The notes beneath the pieces were generated by a model. It worked only from the letters and a program-made list of their open reading frames with translations, was not told where the DNA came from and made no database searches. From Desmodesmus armatus (lineage: Eukaryota; Chlorophyta; Chlorophyceae; Sphaeropleales; Scenedesmaceae): 64,000 nucleotides of DNA. The stretch covers positions 248,001 through 312,000 of the forward strand of contig VIIQ02000094.1 of assembly GCA_007449985.2 (NCBI GenBank). Direction: 5' to 3'. The position numbers and the translations under genes were made by a program. This document shows, in pieces, positions 12,410 to 23,000 of this stretch (within the stretch, counting starts at the first letter, position 1; every line of letters begins with the position of its first letter).

Positions 12410-15400
12410 ATGAAGTTCAAGGCCGTTTGTTTGTGCCTGCTGTGCCTGGCTGGCGCTGTGCAAGGTGAGAGGGCGCGCGGCAGCTTCGTGCTGCTTTCCG
12501 GAACGCTGTATTTGCAGGACTGACGTGCACGCATGCTGCTGCCTGTTTGTGATCTTGCAGCTCGCCAGCTTCGCCAGAGTGGAGGCGTCTGTGGAGCCTT
12601 TGCCTCAGCATCCGCAACAGCTACTTCCACCGGCGGGTCTGCCACTGCTCAGTCGCAGGCCGTGGCCCAAAGTCTCTGCAATGGCTTGAAAACCAACGAT
12701 GGCACGTCCATCGCACAGGCCATCTCAAGTGCTTCATCCACCGGTCAGGCAGAGACAGTTGCCCAGGCCATCGCTGAAGCAGCTTCTGCAGGTGAGTTGA
12801 GTGTTCATGACTCATATCGCAGCCACAACCTCGTTGCAGTTGCTGCATGTGCAAAGACATTGTCTGCAGCAGCGTGAAGAGCATGCTGTGACGTTTGAGA
12901 CGTCTGCAGCTGCTGAGTCTGTCTGCACTCCTCTTGGGTTGTGGCTCGCTGTATTTGGATACGTCTTGCAAGACGTCAATTGACCAGTCCCCCTGTTTGC
13001 TGTGCAGGTGTTGCCCAGGCACAGGCCTCGGCTGTTGCCTTTGCCGTCTACCAGGCCCTGACCTGCAACTGTCCATGCGAGGGTCCCACCGCACAGGCCC
13101 TCTCCCAGGCTGCTGCCAGCGCCTCCGGTGGATGTGGTGGTGTCGCCACCGCCCTGTCAGGTGAGTCATCTGCATTGTGTGATATCCTGGGTTGAGTCCG
13201 TGATCTAGTCCTGATATCTGCCCCAACTGCCTGCTAATGGGCATACCTGCAGGGCCTAGCTGCAGTTCAAGCAAGGTCCTTGCCTCTTGACACCATTGAC
13301 ATGCTGAAAGCGCAATGCACAATGCGTCATGCATAATGCCTATGTTGAGTGCCTAAGCCATGCACCGTTCTTATGGTGGTCCACACGTGTGCATGACTGC
13401 TGTCTGCAGATGCTTTGGCCATTGCTGAGGGCAAGGGCCAGGCTGCCGCCTTCTCCGAGGCTGTAGCGCAGGCAGGCCTGGGCAAGGTGAGACAGCAGCC
13501 CCTTTCACCACAGTTGTTAACCCTGACGCAGGGCAGTGACCTTCACCTTCTTGGGATCAGGGTGTCAACTTGATTAATTCGACGTTGGACCTTGCACACT
13601 AATCTCCAGTGCATTGCGTGGCTCGATGCATGCCATGCAATCATAAGCATTGAATGCTTCTGAGAGATCCTAGCTTCTATGCTGGAACATTGGCTACTGT
13701 TGTGACACAAGCTGCATGTTGCTCTGCTGCCCTGCAGTGTGTGCCTTCATGCAGTGCATGCTCAGGCCCTGAGGCGGCCTCTCCCAGCCCCAGCCCTTCT
13801 CCCAGCCCCAGCCCCAGCCCCAGCCCCAGCCCCAGCCCCAGCCCCAGCCCCAGCCCAAGCCCAGCCCCAGCCCCAGCCCCAGCCCCAGCCCCAGCCCCAG
13901 CCCCAGCCCCAGCCCCAGCCCAGCCCCAGCCCCAGCCCCAGCCCCAGCCCCAGCCCCAGCCCCAGCCCCAGCCCCAGCCCCAGCCCCAGCCCAGCCCCAG
14001 CCCCAGCCCCAGCCCCTCTCCCTCTCCCTCTCCATCCCCCAGCCCAAGCCCCTCTCCCAGCCCTCCCCTTCACCTTCCCCTAGCCCCTCTCCCAGCCCAA
14101 GCCCCTCTCCCAGCCCAAGCCCCAGCCCCTCTCCCAGCCCAAGCCCCAGCACCTCTCCCAGCCCAAGCCCCTCACCTTCCCCCAGCCCCTCCCCCTCCCC
14201 TTCCCCAAGCCCCTCTCCCAGCCCCAGCCCATCCCCCAACCCTTCTCCTTCTCCCTCTCCCAGCCCTCCTGGCACCATCATCACTGGCGATGAGGTCGTT
14301 GTGTCCCAGCCCTCCCCCAGCCCCAAGCCCCCCACCGAGATCAAGGACGATCTCACCTGCGAATGTGACCGTGCACCAACCACAGCTGTGGCCGTCAGCA
14401 ACGCCATTGCCACCAGCGGGGGTGACTGCAACAGCCCAGCTGGACAGGCACTAGCACGTAAGTTGCTGCATATGTGCTGCCAGGTTGCGTGTACTGCAAA
14501 TGCAGCACCTGCAATGGGTGTTGTACTGATCAGGCTGATGCATCGCAGTAGGGCAGTGTCGATAATACCACAGGATGTCACGGATATTTCCCCCAACACT
14601 ACCTTGCTATATGTGTCATCGCTTGGTCGCCAGACAACCTGTTGTTGTGTGTACCTGCATTTGATGCTTGTTGAGTACGGCAAAAGCCTGTTGGCACAAG
14701 CTAATGGCTAATGACCCATGCCCATTGGAGGCTTTACATGGAATCTGTTTTGCTCCATATGTACACTGGAGTGGCCCAGACAAACCTGTGAAGCATGTGG
14801 TGCTTGTCTGCTTTTGCAGAGGCCTTTTCTCAGGCTACTGCATCAGGCCAGGGCCAGGCATTCGCCGAGGCACTGGCTAGCGCAGAGGCCAGCGCTGCAC
14901 GTCAGGTGGGTGCTGCTCCAGCTTGCCCTTGATGCGTGTGGCACATCCTGCCACCTCACCGCTGCAACACTGCCAGTGAAGTGTTGGTGAAGCTTATAGT
15001 GACTCAATGCCACACAGAGTGTAACCAGTTCACAAACTGCGGCATGGCGTTAGTAGTGTGAGTTGGTATTGTGGCAGGAGTACAGGCAGTCACTAGCATT
15101 GGTACAGGAAAATCACTTGCATTGCGAAGTGCCGCCGTGGCGGCAGCTGTCCCTCCTGGCTTGTTGCTAGCCAACACGCTGTCACAACCACCTTTGTTGT
15201 CTTTGCCTTGCAGTGCCTGCCTACTACACCTCCCTCCACCCCTCCCTCCACCCATCCCTCCACCCCTCCCTCCACCCCTCCCTCCACCCCTCCCACCACC
15301 GGTAGTGGCAGCACCACTGGCGATGAGGTTGTGTCCAGCCCCTCTCCCAGCCCCAAGCCCCCTGCGGTCATCAAGGACGACCTGACATGCGGCTGCGACC

Positions 15401-17443
15401 GCGCACCAACCACCGCAGTGGCTGTCAGCAACGCCATTGCCACTAGCGGCGGTGACTGCAACAGCCCAGCTGGACAAGCACTTGCACGTAAGTTGTTTAC
15501 TTTAAAAGACACACTGCGTCATGGCACGCCAGGGGGCCCTGCATCACGAGTAATTGGTCCACCCACTACGTGCCAGTGGCTTTGGATCGAATACTCAAAA
15601 GTTATTAGGGCCTGATTACTCCAAAAGACACACTGCGGCAAACCAGGGGGGCCCTGCATCACGGGCATTTGGTCCATCCACTACGTGCCAGTGGCTTTGG
15701 ATCGAATACTCGAAAACACAATGTGACTGGCAAATGCTGCTGAAAGCAGTGAGTGATTGGCTGTCACGGTGTCGCTGCTGTTTACCGTGCCAATGCATTG
15801 ACAGTATCTGCCGCTGCCTGTGCTTGTTGGCTCTCTTTACCCTGCCTTGCGCTCCTCTCATTGGCTTGCAGAGGCCTTCTCCCAGGCTACTGCATCAGGC
15901 CAGGGCCAGGCATTCGCTGAGGCACTGTCCAGTGCAGGGGCCAGCGCTGCACAGAGGGTGAGTGTTTTCCGGTAGCTGGAAAAGGGCTGGTGAAGGTTGT
16001 TTTACTTGCCATGCACTGGCTTTGTTCTAGGTAGATGCTGTTCATCATCATGTAGCCTCAGCCTGTTCCTGCTGGCATCGCAGTCATGTTCTCACGTATC
16101 TCAACTCGAACGGCATGTGCATGGTGCGATACAGCAGTGTCTCGTGCTGCTCCCGGAGTCAGTGCGTGCATGTAAAATCTACTCCCAACTGTGATGTCTG
16201 CTGCTGCTGCTGCCTGTCTGGCCTTGCAGTGCCTGCCCTCCCAGCCGTCCCAGCCCTCCCAGCCCAGTGGAGATGCAGCAACCACTGGATCAGAGGAAGA
16301 GGAGGACACACCTCCAGCAACCACCCCTCCTCCTGCCACCACTACTCAGTCACCCACAACTACCACCGGGTCAGAGGAAGAGGAAGAGGAGGACACACCT
16401 CCAGCAACCACCCCTCCTCCTGCCACCACTACCCAGTCACCCACAACTACCACCGGGTCAGAGGAAGAGGAAGAGGAGGCCACACCTCCAGCAACCACCC
16501 CTCCTCCTACCACCACTACCCAGTCACCCACCACCACCACCACCACACAGCCTCCTGCAGAGGTGGTCTCCAACCCCCAGCAGCTTCAGGAGGATCTGGC
16601 TTGCGAGTGTGACAGGGCCCCAGCTGCTGCACGCGCTGTGTCCCAGGCCCTTGCACAGGCTGGCAACAGCTGCGGCTCTCGTGCTGGCCAGGCACTGGCA
16701 CGTAAGTGATGTTCTTTGCTATTTGTGTTTCTATTCAAAAACCTGAAAGGTGTCTACTGGTCCAGGCAAACCACATCCGATGCAGACTGCAGCCCCAAAG
16801 CCAGAGGTGTGCAAAGCAAGCTGTGTAGTTTGAACTGGCTTGTGTGAGTGAGTGAGGGTTTTTGCTGTGTATGCTGTTCGCTCTGCAGAGGCCTACTCTT
16901 CCGCCCAGGCAAGTGGTGGTGGCAAGGCAAGCGCTCTCTCTGAGGCCTTGGCCCAGGCTGGAGCCTCCAACGCCCAGCAGGTGTGCTGATACGGCAGTGC
17001 ATGCAGATCTGCATTCTAGAATGCTGATTGCTCTCCATACTTCACAATGCCTCCACAGGCTTGAAGCCTGTGTAATTTGGGACTTCTGTGTGATGGAGGG
17101 TGGTGTGAGGAAGGAGACATTGGCGGAACAAGTAGACAAGTAGCATTGGCTGTGTTGCCCTCCTTGAGTATTTGAATACTTCATTCATCACCTTGACACC
17201 AGGACTCACAGCTTGCCTAACATGTCACACTGCTGCTCTTTGTGCTTACAGCGCCTGAGCCCCAGCTCTAGCGCCCCCTCCAACCTGGCCCGCTGTGTGG
17301 CCGCCTTTGTGGGTGACTGCTGCACCAACACCGGCCTGGCTGAGGGTGCCTCCTGCGGCTTTGGTGGTGTGCGCCGTGTGGTCAGCACCAACCCCCGCAC
17401 GGTGGAGACTGCTGGCATCTCTGCCACTCGCTGCACCTGCTAA
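12410..17443 (+). CDS. Secreted modular Ala/Ser/Gln-rich cysteine protein with Ser-Pro and Thr-Pro linkers
   Basis: Eleven exons: 12410-12464, 12561-12791, 13008-13160, 13410-13486, 13738-14457, 14820-14905, 15214-15487, 15872-15957, 16230-16701, 16889-16980, 17252-17443 (TAA). Residues 1-18 are a signal peptide ([18 protein letters not shown]). The rest is a repeated module: a proline-rich linker, a core with [10 protein letters not shown] followed by a second Cys in [12 protein letters not shown], then a silk-like helix stretch such as [19 protein letters not shown]. Linkers are Ser-Pro, Thr-Pro-Pro or Thr/Glu-rich, the kind of sequence hydroxylated and glycosylated in algal walls. A Cys-rich end ([10 protein letters not shown] ... 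ATRCTC) closes the protein, about 812 residues. I do not recognise the family; a cell-wall or extracellular-matrix role is inferred. Exon 5 is one base short of a continuous frame (see the repeat entry). Confidence 0.75.
13783..14270 (+). repeat. AGCCCC hexamer tract encoding Ser-Pro linker, with single-base phase slips
   Basis: The tract is an imperfect tandem array of AGCCCC and related hexamers (AGCCCA, TCTCCC), read mainly as Ser-Pro. Three five-base units (near 13858, 13918 and 13988) shift the reading to Ala-Pro, then Gln-Pro, then back to Ser-Pro. A fourth missing base near 14062 moves the upstream frame to Leu/His/Ala-rich sequence, while the Ser-Pro frame that leads into the cysteine module continues in another phase. 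The frame is therefore broken by one net base. Collapsed or miscalled bases in this tract are the simplest explanation. Confidence 0.85.
15503..15713. repeat. Tandem duplication inside intron 7 of the secreted-protein gene
   Basis: Two direct copies of about 90 bases, at roughly 15503-15596 and 15622-15714, each run from AAAAGACACACTGCG through GGGGCCCTGCATCACG to GGCTTTGGATCGAATACTC. They differ at a few bases and small indels. No coding sense is evident. This is probably local duplication within the intron. Confidence 0.8.
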
Positions 17444-17636
17444 GTCAGCTGCCAGCAATCCAGATGCAACAGCCGGCAGGCGGTCATGTGTAGGTAGCTG
17501 GTTTAGGTAGTCGAGACTCGACACAGCGTCTGCCATTGCAGGCACATTTGTTTGTCAAATTGGCAGTGTGCTTGGGGAGCTGTGGCGGAAGCCACACAGA
17601 GCTTGTCCCTTGGGAATAAGGCCACTGTGGCTGGTG

Positions 17637-17703
17637 AATATATGTGGGCTTTTCAACATGATATATGTGGGCTGTTCAACATGATGTATGTGGGCTTTCC
17701 AAA
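17637..17703. repeat. Short tandem repeat between convergent genes
   Basis: Three adjacent copies of a roughly 24-base unit containing TATGTGGGCT followed by TTCAACATGA lie between the stop of the secreted-protein gene and the end of the truncated expansin-like frame. No function can be assigned. Confidence 0.7.
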
Positions 17704-17774
17704 CAGGTCGAAGAGAGGTGGTGATCAGGTTGCATACATGTCAGGATGTGTTGTGTGCCAGCCTTGTGGCTGTG

Positions 17775-18613
17775 CTATTTATGTTGAGGCAGTGGCACAG
17801 TGCTGTAGCTGAGAGGTGGTGATGATGGATAGTTTTCATGGATCCATGCTTGATTGCAGGCCACCTCAAAACAGATGCCGCAAGAGTCGGAGTAGTCAGG
17901 GTGGTAGTCAGTGATGGCGCCTACGTCCCACCTGCAGGACAGCAGCCGCAAGTGGGTTGGTCCGACCCCTGACCAGCAGCTGTAACCCAACAATGTCCAT
18001 GTGTACGCGCTGATTGTCCACCAGTGGATGCTATGCATGCGGAGTGTGCTGTACATGGCCTGCAAGTGCATGGCACATGATCCAGCGCACAACTCACCCA
18101 TGAGGCTCGTCCTTCCATATAGCACCATACCCACAAGAGCCTTTGTGGATGCTCCAGTCATCAGTGCCTGCAAGGATGCATGCAGGACAAGCTGGCTGTC
18201 AGCACATGGCCGCTCTAGCTGAGAAAATACTGTCCTGCATGCCCTGCATAACCTGCAGGACTCCTGGCATGTCAGATGTATGCATGCCTGGCCAGTGCCT
18301 TGCCGAGCTTGTCACCAGCATCGTGCGCGTCTGCATCTGCACGCGCAGAAGTGCTGGAGCCACAGTGGACTCACCGTAATAGGTTGCACGCCCTTCCTTC
18401 CACCCGGTGCCGGAACGGTTCCGGCACCAACAGCAGGTAAAGGTCAGTCACAGTCGACCATGTGTGGCTAGGTGCTCAGCTGCTGGCAGCCAGGGGTGCA
18501 GGATAGCGCCTTCAGACTCACTGCCAATCAATGCCTGCAGCGGCTGTGCCACACAAGGCCAGCACCAGCACCAGCACCAGCACAGCATCTAGCTTGCTCC
18601 GGCGGATGGGCAT
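17775..18613 (-). pseudogene. Expansin-like gene, truncated after the start of the double-psi beta-barrel
   Basis: Read on the minus strand. Exon 1 (18613-18522) begins ATG and encodes a signal peptide (MPIRRSKLDAVLVLVLVLAL). Exon 2 (about 18407-18375) encodes GWKEGRATYYG; exon 3 (18167-18098) TDDWSIHKGSCGYGAIWKDE; exon 4 (from 17931) WDVGAITDYHPDYSDSCGIC followed by FEVAC. The order matches the N-terminal half of expansins, wall-loosening proteins: RATYYG, then CGYG, then SCGxCFEVxC. Exons 2, 3 and 4 join in phase. The acceptor for exon 2 could not be found in phase with exon 1. After FEVACN the frame runs into non-homologous sequence and stops at 17775. I find no continuation of the barrel and no C-terminal binding domain before the convergent gene. 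It is either a decayed gene or a truncated paralog. Confidence 0.6.
18408..18430. repeat. Perfect 23-base palindrome at the 5' edge of expansin exon 2
   Basis: GGTGCCGGAAC, one central base, then its exact reverse complement GTTCCGGCACC. It sits where the acceptor of expansin exon 2 should be and would form an 11-pair hairpin in the transcript. Confidence 0.8.
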
Positions 18614-18774
18614 GAGCAGCTGCCTCTTTCTCAACGATTTGGGGCATTTAAGGAAATTTTCTGTGTCATGCAAGGAGGTGAAGAAGGGTAAGGGGTGGCA
18701 GAGACAGAGGTGGACCATCATGCAACGGTTGTCAGCACGGTGTTGAATGTTGTGTTGTTGTATGCCCTCTGCAG

Positions 18775-18912
18775 GGTTGGGAGACAGACACGCACCCCGA
18801 GGGTGTCAACTGCAAGTTCGTCAACGCCGACCGCAAGGCCATCATGCATGCAGTGTTGATGGCGTCCGTGATCAAGCTGGCTGCAGCAGAGTCAAAAGAG
18901 CTGCGGCCTTGA
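18775..18912 (+). pseudogene. Isolated terminal exon or gene fragment of unknown family
   Basis: After a typical CTCTGCAG acceptor a 46-codon frame reads GWETDTHPEGVNCKFVNADR, then KAIMHAVLMASVIKLAAAES, and ends in TGA at 18910. Third positions are mostly G or C (GTC AAC TGC AAG TTC GTC AAC GCC GAC CGC AAG GCC ATC), like the well-expressed exons of the phosphorylase, so it looks like real coding sequence. No compatible upstream exon was found on this strand; the adjacent DNA is expansin exon 1 on the other strand. I do not recognise the family. Confidence 0.4.
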
Positions 18913-19883
18913 TGGGTCCCCTTCATACTTGTACCTCACTGCACTAGGTTCATTTCTTGGTATGTTGTTTGGTCCTCTCATTTGCTGAATGCACGTTACC
19001 TGGGGCCTGTCTCTGGTCTCATCAAAACAGCAGGCTGTACACACTGGAATGGGCATGGAAACTATTATACAAGCTGCCGGCTTGCAGAAGCAGGGGTAGT
19101 TACACACATTGGTGTTCAGCCCACATTTATGGTGCTGTAGCTGCCTATTTATCAGTGATAGGTTTGTGGTATTGCCGGTAGTGAAAGGTGGTAGTGAAGT
19201 AGGCGTGTGGACTGAGTGGATTGAAAGGCAGTGGCAGAGACATGTAACATCTGTTTTGTGAGGTATAAAATGACCAGATGTTGTGGGTGGAGAGTTTAAA
19301 GCATGCCCTGAAACTACAAACTGCACCACTGTATGACAGCCACCAGCTCACATCATACATCAGCAACTTCGGCATATTGCACCTGACTGTATTGGTACAA
19401 CATTGTGTTTTAACACAATATATGAAGATTGATGAACTCTTCACAAGAACTGCATCAGCAGGAGCAGCAATTTTCCTACACAAGTATTTTAGGCAACTGC
19501 AGGAAGTGCATGTTGCCTATAGCACACTGAATAGCAACATACAGCTTGGTGATACATGTTGTTGCCTATAGCTGTGCTGAATGGCAAGTACAAACACCGG
19601 AAATTTCCTATTCACAGGTCATCAATCAGTAGTCAGACAGTTGTTACAGTCAAGAAAAGTGATCGGCGAAGATACATCCCAGCACCATCACACAACAAAA
19701 CAAAGTACATGGCAGACCTCTGAACACTATCAAGCAACCATGGTGGTCTCAGCCTTGCCTGTTCTCCAGCATGACAAGGACCAGCAGACTCTGACACTGC
19801 AACACTGAACCAAATGACCAATGCCACTGCATGCTCTTGCACAAAAGGCTGTCAGCCAGCCAAATAAAGTACAAAATGTGTGC
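18913..19883. other. Intergenic and 3' untranslated region of the CCHC gene
   Basis: No gene is supported here. The sequence is relatively AT-rich. The segment nearest 19884 is the presumed 3' untranslated region of the minus-strand zinc-knuckle gene. Confidence 0.5.
19644..19648 (-). terminator. Putative TGTAA poly(A) signal of the zinc-knuckle gene
   Basis: TGTAA, the canonical poly(A) signal of chlorophyte green algae, is read on the minus strand about 240 bases beyond the stop codon at 19884. It is assigned by motif and position only. Confidence 0.4.
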
Positions 19884-19978
19884 TCAAAGGCCCCACTGAT
19901 TGCGGCCTCTCTGACCGTACGCGCCTCCCTGCTGCCGCTGCTGGTAGCCGCCACCACCACCTTGGTAGCCACCATACC

Positions 19979-20031
<53 letters not shown>

Positions 20032-23000
20032 CCCCTGAACCCCTGCTGCTGCTGATTGCCGTACCCCATCTGCTGCTGCGGCTGCTGTTGCTGCATACCT
20101 CCACCACCGTAGCCCTGCTGTCCCCCTTGCTGCACTGCCTGCCCATACACATGTCCACCCCCCGAGCCCCCTGACCCACCCCCTCTGCCACGCGGGAAGT
20201 CCTGCTGCCCACCATACTGCTGCTGCTGCCCGCCATGTTGCTGCTGCCCGCCATATTGCTGCTGCCCGCCATACTGCTGCTGCGGCTGCTGCTGCCGCTG
20301 CTGCTGCCCATACTGCTGCTGCTGCCCGCCGTACTGCTGCTGTCCACCATACTGCTGTTGCTGCCCGCCATACCCCCCACCCCCACCCCACCCACCACCA
20401 CCGCCTGCTGCTGCCGCCCGGGCTCCCTGCTGCTGCCGCTGTTGCTGTTGCTGCTGCTGCGGCTGCTGCTTCTTGTGCTGCAGCTTCCTCCTGTCTGCCA
20501 GCCGCTCTGCCATGAGGTGTGACTGGTAGTCATCCTTACAGTCCTCAGCCCAGTGTGGCCCCCCGCAGTTCCAGCAGCTGGGCTGAGGGGCTGTGCCAGG
20601 GCTGGGCCTGCAGCACAGGTGGCCCCTCTGGCCACACACAAAGCAGCGCACCATGCGCAGGTCTGCTTTGCTGTACTCGCTGCGGCAGCCACCCTCATAC
20701 CTGCACAGTGGAGACAGGACACACGGACACATCTCAATGTCAAGAAGTACTTCTGCAAAAGCGCGATTCCTTCATGGTTCCCTCTTTACGAGCCTCATAA
20801 AGAGGTATGTGGGTGCCCATCCTCACTGGGTGGAGTCAGCCACAGCATTGACACTGTTGGCTTGGGAGGTGTTGTATGTGTGATCCACAGCTACTTATCA
20901 AACTTCAAAAAGGTGAAGGGCCCTGGAATACCGATAAAAGAAAGGCTTCCCATCAATGCTTGCTGCAACACCCCCCCTCCCTCCCACCAAGCTTTCAAGA
21001 GGATTCAAAGGAGTGGCAGTAACGGTGGGGTAGTGAAAGGTTGAAGGGTGGAGGTGGGGGCAAGAGAACACCTGACAATGCCAGTGGTAGCAGACTGCTG
21101 GTGAGGCACACATCCCAGGTGGTGCCACATACCCACAGCTACTGGCAACCAGCCCAATGAAGACTGGGTGACAGCAGCTGCTGTTGCGTGTGAGCCTGTG
21201 ATGACAAGTATGTTCCAAGGGCACATACCTAGCAGGTCACAGGCATCGTGCGCTTGAAAGCCTGCCAGGGGCACATTTCCATCACCAGACAATGCCAGAT
21301 GCTCCATGATTTCGGCATCATTGCATGTTGAGACTACCACGGATGTTGCACAATTCCCGGCCCGCAAAAAGGCAATAACGCAGTTCCAGCAACATGGGCC
21401 TACGCACGCTCCATGCAGCTACACCAATGCAATGCCTAGGTTTTTCAATCAATTATAAGCTTGTCGGATCGGCCATTGCGTGCCTTTCGGCAAGGCAGTC
21501 GGCACACGGTCGTTTGTTTGCAATGTTGAGGCAACCCGATGATGATATACACACTGTATAGGTCTCTTGTGCGCACAGAAATAGTGCTGCTTGACAGGAA
21601 CGCTGCCGCGGTTTATGTAAACTGACTTCAACGGCCATCGGCCCTCGGCCCACGCCGTGTCTGACACTTACATACTGCAGCCAGACCAACGCCTTGTGAG
21701 ACAGCACACAATGTTCCTGACCCGACATTGCACAATTCTACGTACGACATGGTTCATCCAGCAGGACTGCCAAGCTGTGTGGGTAGGCGATCAGTCACAG
21801 GCTGCAGGTTTGTGCACGGCACATCTGCAGGAACAACTGCATTGCCACAGATCAGGACAAGGAAACGTTGCTGCAGCTGCTCGAGGACGGTAACGATGAT
21901 GAAGTGCTGGACCAGCGGGGCGGGCTGCCTGCACTGCAGCACAGCAGCTGCTGGCAAAACAGCAACAGCAGCAGCACCCCATCGTGGCCCCACCATCTGC
22001 CAGCACCAAGGCAATCATAGCGTATGCCAGCACAGTTGGATCAGCAGCAGCAGCAGCAACAAGAGCAGCAGCCAAGTGCCAGCCGCAAACGCCAGCAGCA
22101 ACCAAAGCCACAGCAGCGCTGCAACCAACTCATGCCACACACTTAGACTTGTGCCTAAGGGGGGGGGGGTACCCTGTGAATTTCACCATATTGTACGGAA
22201 TCAATGACTTACGTCAATATCACTCTATTCTACACACAATGCATTACGTGACGTGACAGCACAACCACCACCACACAGCATGGCACCAAAGGCCCAGCAA
22301 CACACCACACAGCGCACTCTTGCGTTCGCACGCACGCATTGGTGCTGTGGACTGCAATAGCAGCCCAGCTGGTGGCCGACATGCATGTCTGCGGCTGGTG
22401 TGGGCATGTAGCACTGGGAGGCACACACAGGCAGCTGCGGCGTGACATGCGGCAGCTGTACAGCTGTGGGTGCCGAGCGGCAGCTAAACAGCTGTGAGTG
22501 CCGAGCGGCAGCTAAATAGCTGTGAGTGCCGAGCGGCAGCTAAACAGCTGTGAGTGCCGAGCGGCAGCTAAACACAACGGCAGCTCAACATGCCTACTTA
22601 ACCTCTAGTTCCCTCACCACAATGTTGGTTGTACCAAGCTGGTGTTACTCAGGCCATTTCCACAGTCGCGTGGAACCCATCCACTGTCCCGAGAACCCCC
22701 TGCAACCCTACCACTCCCTGAAAAACGGGGATTCAGCGATGCCCCGCCCTCGCTCCACACAGCACACCACATAAACTGCACACAGCCAGCCCTCACCTGA
22801 ACCAGTCTCCCTGGCATGAGGCGGCACAGCCTTGCCTGCCGCACCGCAGGCAGGAGCGGACCTGCTCAGGTGCAGCACCCCGGCCATACGGGCACTCGTC
22901 CAGCTTGTGACCGGGCTTCTTGCAGTTGTGGCAGATGCCTGCACGTTCACAGATACACAAGGCAAGCTCAAACAACCAGCTGCGGCACCCTCTGCAACTG

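Noticed and set aside
13694..14683. Long minus-strand open frame rich in Gly-Leu-Gly-Glu and Gly-Trp opposite the Ser-Pro tract
   Set aside because: It is the antisense reading of the AGCCCC hexamer repeat, which is open in several frames by composition. The plus strand has splice sites, a signal peptide and conserved modules.
12410..17443. Pherophorin or VSP-type cell-wall protein
   Set aside because: Ser-Pro spacers are shared with pherophorins, but I do not see the paired pherophorin domains. The repeated Cys/Ala/Gln module is different, so no family name was given.
20041..20522. Long plus-strand Leu-rich frames opposite the Gln-rich zinc-knuckle exon
   Set aside because: Poly-Leu is the antisense of CAG repeats; zinc-knuckle motifs and splice sites support only the minus strand.
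22440..22572. CRISPR-like array
   Set aside because: The 28-base units are directly head to tail with no unique spacers, and they lie in an intron of a eukaryotic gene.
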